In this document: piece after piece, positions 39,190 through 49,100 of the stretch
How positions within the stretch are numbered: position 1 is the first letter of the stretch
Layout of the letters: each line of letters begins with the position of its first letter
Assembly (NCBI GenBank): GCA_035222895.1
Contig: JAVYIG010001030.1
Span: forward strand, 62,001-126,000
Reading direction: 5' to 3'
Source of the DNA: Strongylocentrotus droebachiensis
Taxonomy: Eukaryota; Echinodermata; Echinoidea; Camarodonta; Strongylocentrotidae
DNA: 64,000 nucleotides
Position numbers and translations under genes: made by a program
Notes under the pieces: model-generated
The model's database searches: none
The model's input: the letters and a program-made list of their open reading frames with translations, nothing else
What the model was told of the DNA's origin: nothing

Positions 39190-39556
39190 TTAAAGGTAAA
39201 GACCAGTATTGGAAACGCCCCAATTTCAAAAAATGAAATGGAAGCTCTCATTACCAATCATGTGAAAGAATATGTTTTGACTAATACATGATGATAAAAT
39301 ATTTGCCGGGAAACCGCCTACTAATTCATATATTTGGTAAATTTGTTTCTCTCATGGTCTGTGAGAGATATAGGGTAGTCCCATATACATCTTTCTGTGT
39401 ATAGTGCTTGTAACTTTACGAAGAATGGGCCAAATTTCTTATCATTTTGATGATTCCAGAACCTTGCAGATGCTAGATGATCAACCTTTTCTGATCAATT
39501 CCACAACGTTTCTTTCACAATGCAATCCCATGACCATAACTGGTCTTTACCTTTAA
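39190..39556. mobile_element. TTAA-bounded MITE, family 1 (copy b), inserted in a palindromic repeat
   Basis: Begins TTAAAGGTAAAGACCAGTAT and ends AACTGGTCTTTACCTTTAA; 367 bp, in opposite orientation to copy a. Its left flank GGAGCCGGAATGGTGTTAAT (39164-39183) and right flank AGAGTTAATGCCCTTCTGG (39561-39579) are the two halves of the short GCCAGAAGGGCGTTAACTC palindrome, so the MITE landed in its centre. Confidence 0.85.
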
Positions 39557-39596
39557 CACAGAGTTAATGCCCTTCTGGGTCTAAACAGACGAAACT

Positions 39597-41235
39597 GACT
39601 TCCCAAGATATAAATGTACACTTTATATATCGTAGAAAAATCAATTTATAAAGTCGTTCTCAGACTGAACACAGCTACAATCTACAACAGGGAGTAGCAT
39701 TGCATTGATGTGTCACCTAAATAAAAATACCAGTTCTTGACTCCAATTCCCATTTCCAAACAGAACTAGAAAAAGAGGCATAAAGTAGAGGCCTATCTCA
39801 AATATACAAAATATCCATAGCTAGAATCAGTACATCGTATTTTATCACAGAAAATAGCATCAACAGACAATGCAGCGCATGTAATTTTCATATCATTCAC
39901 ACTCCATTGCTCAGGTGCTATGCAATTACCAATGGCATCGCAATGCTCTGCAACATCACTGCAGCGACCACGGAAGCCACACGTTTGGTCGGTGGAAGTA
40001 TGCGGGCTTGGCTGTTCACGATCCCATATATTTTATTTAATACCTACTGAACTCTTCTACCACCCCACTACTTACGTGCTATCAGAAATCCATGATGTTT
40101 ACAAGATCATTCCGAATAAAGATGTCCTTATTTACTGATCATATGGTGCTGTACTACAGGTTCCGTCTGATCGATGATACGAATTAGTAAAAACTCAAAT
40201 TAGGAGTAAGGAAAATCCAAGCGATCACACAGAAAACGTAGTGCTGTTTCTACACCACCACTTGTTGTTATACTTCCGTCATCTTACATCGAGTCGTAAA
40301 GTTTTGTGAATGAGAGATTCGCTCGAACGTGAAATTGGCTACAGAGGGCCTTTTGCAAATAATAACAGTAATCATATAATCATCATAATTTGATGTAAAG
40401 GTGGGTGTAAAGTTTGTATTTTCTATCAGGTACTCTGCCTGGAGTAATTACTCATTCTGTATCAATATTTCGCAATGCTCTATTTTTAGATCGTAGTTAG
40501 AATGATTAGAAGTCAAGTACAGCAGATTGAAGAGGGATTCACGGAGTAAAACTCATATTGAAAAGAGGATGAAGCGGCCGTGAAGCGGTGACTCATTTCA
40601 TATAACAAACACATCAATAATAATAATTATTTAGAAATTCAAAGTCAATATATTTAACAGTTTATCACCTGAAGCCATTATTTAAAAAATAACAAATAAA
40701 AGGGATTGAAGGTTGAATGAGTTATAGTTACAAAAAGCTCTGTCTGCTGAATCCCAACTATATAATCCATTCTTCAATTTCCGAAAAAGGCGGATCCTTT
40801 TAACGATCCAATAATGGCCTATAATCTTTTCAGAAAAGGTTCCTCCTTCCGCCTTTGTATAACTTCAAATTGAAGTTAATCTTGAAGTGATGGGCACAAT
40901 GTGCAGGGGGCTGACGTAATTCTTGCCCAATTCATCTCAACTTAGTTTGAACCCGAGCAAAGGGATAAAGAGTCGAGGGCAACTTTGTCATCAGATACTA
41001 AACAACAACTTAGTTGGCCATTTAACTGCCCAAGTGTATGAGGGGTAGTTGTCAGATTTGTTATTATTTTATTCATTGATTTTATTTCTCAAAGCTCAAT
41101 TTTTTTTGTCAACATAAAAGCCAAGCATTTTCCATACTTTCATAGTTTTATTTTCTTTCATTATTTTGATAAATATACATATTAAATACAACATAATTCA
41201 TTGCTTGTAAGTGTCGGCTTGCATGGTGATGTAGA
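39597..41235. other. No gene seen
   Basis: No coding segment is recognisable. Confidence 0.4.
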
Positions 41236-41303
41236 TATACAGTAGGTTTGCGGTTGCACCATGTGCAACCGCAAACATGGTGCAACCGCAAACCTACTGT
41301 ATA
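41236..41303. repeat. 28-bp perfect inverted repeat
   Basis: The arm TATACAGTAGGTTTGCGGTT... (41236-41263) is exactly complementary to 41276-41303, with a 12-nt spacer TGCAACCGCAAA. The spacer repeats part of the arm, so two alternative hairpins are possible. Confidence 0.9.
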
Positions 41304-41512
41304 ACATAATTCATCATAATTTCACAATGTAGGCTACGCGACTGAAGGATAGCACAGTAACATAACAGGACAATATTATCGCACTACACGTATTGTATTC
41401 CAACACCAGAAAGTAAAACAAGCATTGTTTGTTTTTTCTTCAGAATACTGAAGCTGAATACTCTTTAAAATTTTAATTTTCATAATTGTCTTTAAACATA
41501 CAGATTTGAAGG

Positions 41513-41788
41513 CAGGCGCGTACGCAGGGGGGGGGGGGGGAACCCCCCGCCCCTTTGACTTTTTGTATGTGTATGTTTTGGTGGATACCCCCCCCTCCCC
41601 CTTTTGGATATTTTTCAATAACAAAAAATTAAAAAATGGGTAATTGATGACCAAAAAAAGCTGACCATACCCCCCCCCAACGAAACGAAATATAGATCGG
41701 ATTTTTTTTCAAATTGTTGGTTAAAAAAAAATGTCCTTTTACCCCCCCCCCCCCCCCCCCCCCCACCTCCCCCCTGCGTACGCGCCTG
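41513..41788. mobile_element. hAT-like MITE with CAGGCGCGTACGCAGG ends
   Basis: Starts CAGGCGCGTACGCAGGGG and ends CCCCTGCGTACGCGCCTG. The flanks TTTGAAGG (41505-41512) and TTTAAAGG (41789-41796) match at 7 of 8 bases, fitting an 8-bp hAT target duplication. The interior has long G/C runs. Confidence 0.8.
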
Positions 41789-42789
41789 TTTAAAGGTATG
41801 ATTTTTCCTTTATTAAAACACTCCATTATATAGGCCTACCCGAAAATCTTCACCCGGCTCCCTTTCCTCTTCTCTAATCTCCTTGAATCGGTTTGATATT
41901 CATTTCTAATTTTTCATCGACTGCGGTGGTGCTTATATGCCCTCACCGCTTTAGAAATAGTGTGGCACATTCCTAGCCCCTTTAGAATCTGCAGGCCCTC
42001 TAAATCTTATATCAAAATTTATCTGTAGCAGGAAGATGAGTTTATGGAAACAAAACTATGTGCGAAATTTCAGATAAAAAGACGTGGTTTTCTCTCTATA
42101 TTTGAAAAATGAAGCCCTCATTTTTAACACAACAAACGGGGTGAATAAAACACTGCCAGTAGCAAAATTTCAATTTCGAAAAAAAAAAATGTAATTTTGT
42201 TGATAATGAATATTTGTGATCTTTACATCATTTTAGCAATTTTACAAGTTTTTAGATTTCCACCGTGCAAAATTAATGCCTGCAAAGTGTTGCGGTCCGT
42301 TTCAATTTGAGATCCAATTGGCATATACCACTTTCATGAACTTTTGTTTTACTTATCCTATTTTTTTTAAGGAATTAAGCATATTATGATGCTCGTTTAT
42401 ATATACATTTACACCTTGATTAAGAGTGATCTTAATTTTGTATTCTGATTTGATTTATTGTTTTTCTGCATCATCTTCTTCAATATATTTTTTCATGAAA
42501 GATCTGATATATATTGTTTTAATATAGCAATTGGAAATTGGCTAGCCTACGAAATTTAGCAAATATTTTTAAGCCTTTAACAAAAAATCTTTTGTTTGGT
42601 ATTTCATGATTTTTCGAGAACATTTCAATCATAAATCAAGTCCATTTTTAAATGCAGCAATACGCATACAATAAAAACAATGCAAGTACATGACTGTAAT
42701 AAAAGCAGTCAGTCTTTGTCTCTTCCACATATTTTATCCCCTGTAATGCATAGTCAGTGTTATTAGCTAATTCAAGTCTCTTGCTTTTG

Positions 42790-42925
42790 CTACGGTAACA
42801 AAGGTTCGTACGAACGATAATTTCGTACGAATCTCCCTGTTTTTCCATTGTCTTCCCGAATTTCCATTGTCTGAAAATCGTTCGTACGGCGTTCGTAGCA
42901 GTTCGTAATGGCATATGTGACCGAG
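42790..42925. repeat. GTACGAAC-rich palindromic repeat
   Basis: Contains TTCGTACGAACGATAATTTC with TTCGTACGAAT close by, and inverted TCGTTCGTACGGCGTTCGTA further on. TTTTCCATTGTC and TTTCCATTGTCTG repeat between them. Probably a small MITE. Confidence 0.5.
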
Positions 42926-43235
42926 GCTTTTCAAAGCCCCAAATAGGCTTCATTCTGTTTAAAAAGATCCTGTCGGAAATGATAAAATATAATGAAATAG
43001 TTGAATTGTAATTATTTCAACGGAAAGCTTGTAAGGCATAGATTACAATAAAATGAATTATATGCTATTTTAGTGTCTGTCAGAGCCTCAGAGGAGTGAT
43101 AGCTCTCTGAAAACTCGAAATCTAAGGCTAGAGTTGTCGACCTAAAAAATAGCTTTCGATTCGCAATCTTATGGGGAATACGCATATTCATAATGACTTT
43201 GCATTAATTAAAAGCACGGCTCATCGCCTCAGCTG

Positions 43236-43440
43236 CAGGCGCGTACGCAGGGGGGGGGGGGGGGGTTGGAGGGTTAACCCCCCCCCCTTTGGTATTTTTA
43301 TGTGTATAAACCCCCCTTTTAAAAAAAAAAAAAAATTCCCATGGCTGAACTAAAACAAGTTGACCTTACCCCCCCCCCCCCCCCCCCAACGGAGCAAAAT
43401 ATCAAATGATCAAATTTCGAGACCAAAAAAAAAAAAGGTG
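43236..43440. mobile_element. Second CAGGCGCGTACGCAGG element, right end missing
   Basis: Left end identical to that of the element at 41513-41788. The interior follows the same order (G-run, CCCCC, TTTTATGTGTAT, CCCC, AAC), but no right terminal repeat is found before the next element. Confidence 0.65.
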
Positions 43441-43470
43441 TCCTCTTACACTATATAATTATATGAAGAG

Positions 43471-44281
43471 TTTCATTCCAAAAGGAGCTAAATCCACTTT
43501 GGGTACTTCTGAGTAAATCGACTTTTGTTATTGCTCCACTTTCCCTTTAGCCATGGACCTTAATGTTGTTATATATTTTTAAGGTGTCACCCTGGACCAA
43601 TAATATATGATAAGAAAAAATCTACCAGTTTTTCCTGATTTTTACTAAATTTTTACAATTTTTGTTTTCGTGGATTTAGCTCCTTTTGGAATGAAACATG
43701 ATATTGTACCTGGAAAATTTCATATTTTCTCAATAAAGTCACTGAAATTTATTAAAATTTAGTAGCAAACCTTTCCTTTTAAATAATAATAATGAAATCA
43801 CAACTAAAAAAACCTTTTGAAAAGAAAGTAGACAACTAATCACATTTTCATTCCAAAAGGAGCTAAATCCGTTTCATTCCAAAAGGAGCTAAATCCATGT
43901 TTCATTCCAAAAGGAGCTAAATCCACAAAATCTAATAATTTAGTAAAAATTATAAATAACTGGTAGATTTTTGTTCTGATCATATATTATTGGTCCAGGG
44001 CGACACCTTTAACGTATATAACAACATGAAGGTACATTGCTAAAGGGAAAGTGGAGGGATAAAAAGGTGATTTACTCAAAGTGGATTTAGCTCCTTTTGG
44101 AATGAAACCGATTTGGATTTAGCTCCTTTTGGAATGAAACATGATATTTTACCTAATTTTTTTATACTTCCTGGTAAAATTTTCGAAGTTGATATAGTAT
44201 ATTTTGTCCCCATGTAGGAAATCATTATTTTAAGACAAATAACTCCATTTTGATAAAATTGGATTTAGCTCCTTTTGGAAT
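43471..44281. mobile_element. Nested inverted-repeat cluster built on a 25-bp terminal word
   Basis: The word TTTCATTCCAAAAGGAGCTA (+AATCC) occurs at 43471, 43846, 43872 and 43900 on the plus strand and reversed at 43672, 44083, 44115 and 44261 (partial). The blocks between 43496-43671 and 43925-44082 are mirror images of each other (GTTGTTATATA, GGTGTCRCCCTGGACCAATA, CTGGTAGATTTTT). This looks like two or more copies of one TIR element inserted in or beside each other in opposite orientation. Confidence 0.75.
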
Positions 44282-44288
44282 CAAGCTC

Positions 44289-44354
44289 AAAATCAATCGA
44301 CTCGAAGAAAGGGCAAAAAGTACTTTTTGCCCTTTCTTCGAGTCGATTGATTTT
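44289..44354. repeat. Perfect 66-bp palindrome with no spacer
   Basis: 33-bp arms meet at AAAAAGT|ACTTTTT. The left arm carries TCGACTCGAAGAAAGGGC and the right arm is its exact reverse complement. Confidence 0.95.
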
Positions 44355-44746
44355 GGGCACATTTGCTTCTTCATCATGTGAATAACGCCGCCCAAATGAC
44401 GAAACCAATGGAAACATCTAATGACGTCATACTCTGTGTCATCTTGAATGCGTTTCATTATCATCATTCACTCCCTTTGTACTGTCGATGATTCGTTTGA
44501 CTGAATCTTCACGATATGTTTACAGCAAAAACTGTGGACTTGTTTGCCCCCTTTATTTTCTTCTTCTTCTTCAGATTGGGCAATTACTTTTTGCAACAGC
44601 AACGCGCGGGCCTCCGGTTTTTGAACTGGAATGATTGCTCAACTTTGTTCATACACTTATTGCTTACACTGATTCCATCTTAAAATGGGAGCAAATTTTT
44701 TTCAAATTCGAAAATCTGAGGACCTATTTTTCTTCTTCTTCTTGTT

Positions 44747-44752
<6 letters not shown>

Positions 44753-44785
<33 letters not shown>
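44753..44785. repeat. GA microsatellite
   Basis: Uninterrupted (GA)n followed by a G-rich stretch. Confidence 0.9.
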
Positions 44786-44790
<5 letters not shown>

Positions 44791-45191
44791 GGGGGGCGTG
44801 AATGGGTGAAAGAGGACAAGAATATATTATTACGAGCCTGGGCCTTTAAGGCTTTTTCGATGGGACAGTACAAGCTATATACCCGGGCCAGTATACAATA
44901 TAAGCTTACCTTATAGACCCTTCCAATATTATTTTTTGGCGCTTCTATATAGTTCTTCACATCACTTCGTGGGGAGGAGGCAGCCCCCTCCTCAAAGTAT
45001 TCAAAATATTCAGTGTTTTCGTTCAGTGTGTATTTGCAATGTTCATGTATTATTTTCATTGTAAAGAAATATTAATTACAAAATGACTTCATCATGATAA
45101 ATTATAATTGCCTATAGGCCTACGTTGACGTCCACGCATAATAATTGGCGTCATCACTGTCACCGTCATCATCATCCGATCATTATTTGAT

Positions 45192-45730
45192 TTAAAGGTA
45201 CTATGTCCCTTTTGCAGGCCAACTGAAAATGAAAATGTTAAATTACAATGGCATTTGAAAGATAAAACTAATTTAGAACTCCCCTTAGAAAAATGGGGCT
45301 TGAAAATGTTTTTAAGTGGGGAAATGAATGACTATTAGATGCCAAATCGACTGGGAGCTATAGAGCCAATAAGTAATAGTCTTGATTTTCAGACCATTGT
45401 ACCGCATGGTCGTACGTTTTATGCTGCGCAAAGATTCAATCAGTTTAATTTTGGCCATTACAAGAAGTGGGTTATTGATGTAGACAAATCCTTTACAGCT
45501 CATGTTATGTATGTTATTACCAAAGAAGAAGAAAAAGCCAGTCAGTCACTCACTGACATTGAGTGTCTGACAGTGAAGTCTAGCAAGTAAACGGGTTTCC
45601 TTGCATAATTTGAATATAAGGACACTGCTAATGTTTAAATTTCACAGATAGGACATAGACTTCTACATGACATATTCATAATTTCTGCAACTTTTCTACA
45701 GAATTGGCTGCAAAAGGGACACTATAGTGG
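45192..45730. mobile_element. TTAA MITE, family 3 (long copy)
   Basis: Begins TTAAAGGTACTATGTCCC and ends GCAAAAGGGACACTATAG. The interior shares GTTATGTATGTTATTACCAAA and AAACGGGTTTCCTTGCATAA with the shorter copy at 48486-48762 in MOCS3 intron 2. An 83-codon ORF inside is part of the repeat, not a gene. Confidence 0.75.
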
Positions 45731-46101
45731 ATGTTTTATAAGCGCTAAAAATTTAGCCGGCCCTAAAACAATTCTGCTTTCAAGAAAAATTGAATATAAC
45801 AATTTAAGAGGCCATCCCTGTGTACGCGCCTTGCCGCCCCTGATTTGGGGGCACATTTATTTGTAGATGGGTTTCGCCTATGTTGTTTTATAGCTAGTGC
45901 GCTCACTGACCCGCTTACATCGACAACGCCTGGAAATGCAAGACTATTGTCATGTGTTTACACGATATGCATGAATGCTGAGCTGATCTGAGACAGCATG
46001 CATGCAGCGCAGACGAGTTTCATTGAACTGTTGTCATTTGTTGAGATCTCCCTAATCTAAGTTCTGATGCTTGCCCCAATTTTTGGTATTTTTCATTGAT
46101 A

Positions 46102-49100
46102 ATGGATGACGATGATCTGAAAGAATTGCACTTGCTGAGGGAGGAGAATGCTCGTTTGAGGTTACAGCTTGAGAAACATGAATTAGAATCGGTAAAGCAC
46201 GCTCTTAAAAGTATATCAAATCGTTATCCGACTTCAGCGCGCGTCACGTGTTTGTGAGTGTAACTACTAATTAAGTATCATGAGTATAGTCCCATGTGTT
46301 GAGCGCCATGTTTGTAATTGTACTAATTCTATAATAATTCTCCCTATTGTTATCGTATTTTCTTCCTTATCTATTCTTAGTTGTGTGTGTGTGTGAATGA
46401 CAGTGACGTTGTTAAACAAGCTGTTTCTCTGGAAGTAATAGACTGATTAAGAATAAGTAAGCTAAGTCTATGAATTATAGGAAGATTAAGGCCGTAGGGA
46501 CTTGCACAAATTAAATTTTCAATTTGATTTTGAAAATGTATTACTAGATCTAAATTATATCATTAGAGAGAGCTCACTCTCTGCTATCTACCTATAAAGA
46601 TTAAAGGGGATCCTGAAGTCCACTTTTATGTAAAGCTTCCTTTTATAAACTAGTCTAGAACTAGAAGCAGAAAAATAAATGTAGATCTATCCATGACAAA
46701 AGTTGGAGCAAAATGGAATGAAATAAGGGATTTTATTACTTGATAACGCATAAAAAAAAAATCTGCTGCTTATTTTTTTTTCCCGCTCTATCAGAGATCA
46801 GCAGCTTCCAGAGTACTGCAGTTGTGTCATAGCAGACACTTGTTGCCTGCCCTAGCAACAAACAGAGTTGACAAAAGACTTGACTCCGTTTCGTTGACGA
46901 TCAGCCATGCACAAAAAAGACGAAAGACTTGATGCATGGCTGATCGTCAACGAAACAGAGTTAAGTCTTTTGTCATCTCAGTTTGTTGCTACGGTAGGCA
47001 GCCAGTGAAAGCGAATTCATTTAATCAAATTATGGAAACAGAACTTTGTTATTCCTGGCTCATTTTTCCTGACTAAGGTGTCATATGAAAGGGCAGAAAA
47101 TAAACTTTCTAGAAATGTGATTTTTTCTTTGAAATTCAGATACCGCCCTTCAAATTTGTTTAGATCACTCTTGCATGAAATATGCATCATATGAGTTGCA
47201 TCAACTGAAAGAGGAGGATCTAAGCTTTCCAAATATGTGTCATTTATTAATTATAATTGTGATTAAGTTATGATAAAACATTGTGAATTCTCGGTTTCAT
47301 ATTTCCTGGGACGCACTGTATTGTTTTATTCTGGTGGTATCCTATCATGGACTATTTTTGCCTACCGTAGCCAGCAAGCCCACAAATGATCTGCATAGAA
47401 CATTCGTTCAAGCGTGAAACAAAGAAAACATCTTTCACCTTCGGTGCATTGGCCCCATAGGGTCCCTGGTTGCCTGACCCTGGATAAGGGTTGTGGGAAA
47501 AGGAGGGAACATACTTGAGGGACCCGTTTCTCAAAGCCTTTTTTCAATGACAAATGACAAAAATCAGTGACAAATCTGGTGATAACCAATCAGAAGCAAG
47601 GATTTCAGTAGCTTATAACAAAAACTGTCATTTGTCACTGATGACAAGTTTTGTGAAACGCCCCCCCCCCCCCCCCTGACTGTGCAGTCAACATACCAAT
47701 GGGCAGAAGACCTGTGGTCCATGCTTCTGGATGGCAGTACAGAATTCAGTACCATACAAGCTGAAGATGAGGTGTTGAGCTCACTCTTGTTGCGAATGCT
47801 ATGGTTGAGCCACTCAAAGCTGTGCAGACAGCGATCTTCATTGTTCTGATGTGTCTTTCATCTTTTATGTCTTGCAAAGGCATGAAAGAGGTTTAGAGTA
47901 GACATATTTCCAGTTGTTGGCACTAATTGCACAGCTGTCATATGTTCATTAGCCCTGGTCATTTTCAATTTTTAAATTTGTTGTTGACCCTTTTATAATT
48001 CCTTATACGGTACATCTTATGCCCACTCCTAGATTACCAATGCTGCCTGGAAGACCTAGTGGCAGCAAATGAGAAGGCTCTTCAGTGTGCAAGAGCCTGG
48101 CAGAACATTTGAGCTCAGATGATGGATACGAAAGAAGAATCTTATATTTACATATCTTATGACATGTATAATCACAATTAATTCACAAACAGCAGAAGGG
48201 ATTGTCAAAGAAAAGTCAGAGTAGACATCTTCATAGAACACATAGCAAACAAAGCAATGTTTTTCAAAACTTTTTAAATGAGTTTCTTTTTGTCATTTTA
48301 TTTTTTATACACATCTAGATGAATGATAAAGATGAAAACCACCCCAGCAATGACATCTCAGCGGAAGCGCGTCCAAGTATCACTCGTCTGGACAATGCCA
48401 GTATCAAGAGATACAGCAGGCAGCTCATTCTACCAGAACTGGGAGTGAAAGGTATGATATCCCAATCTTATTTTTTAAAATCCTTTTAAAAGGTACAATG
48501 TCCCATTTGATGTAGACAAATGCTCATGTACCCTTTACAGCTCATTTTATGTATGTTATTACCAAAGAAAAAGAAGTCGGTCAGTAACTCAATAGTGTCT
48601 GACAGTGAAGTCTAGAAGTAAACGGGTTTCCTTGCATAATTTGAATATTGGGACACTGCTAACGTTTACATTTCACAGATAGGACATACGTGACATGTTC
48701 ATAATTCCTGCAAAGTTCTACAGAATTTGATGTTGGTTGCAAATGGGACATAATACCTTTAATAGTAGCTTTATTTACATTGCACACATATCCATCCATC
48801 CCAAGATATGCTTCCAGGTATACACCTGGGTGGAAAGTAGCAAATGTAGATCAATGTCCCTGCCTAAGGACATCGGGTATGATTATTTACGTCTGAGGAC
48901 CGACCTTTTACCTTCACCATCCGAAAAATGTGACTCATTTTCAAACCGGGGTCGCCTGAGTCGGTTTGTAGGCAAGGAAAGTCAAGAGAGCTGACCAAGT
49001 GAACGTACCCCTAGACCAACTCCCATCTCCCCATGATGTATCCAGTAGACCGTTCATACAGGTCTCTCTTTCATAAATGATCATTGGTTGATCATCAAGG

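Noticed and set aside
45339-45590. 83-codon plus-strand ORF
   Set aside because: It lies inside the family 3 MITE, and the sequence is shared with the copy in intron 2, where the frame is broken.
48452-48465. ATATCCC word near the exon 2 donor as a possible fourth U12 donor
   Set aside because: The GTATGA donor at 48452 joins G|GT in frame to exon 3 and matches the family (GVKGQLQ). Using ATATCCC would add codons absent from MOCS3.
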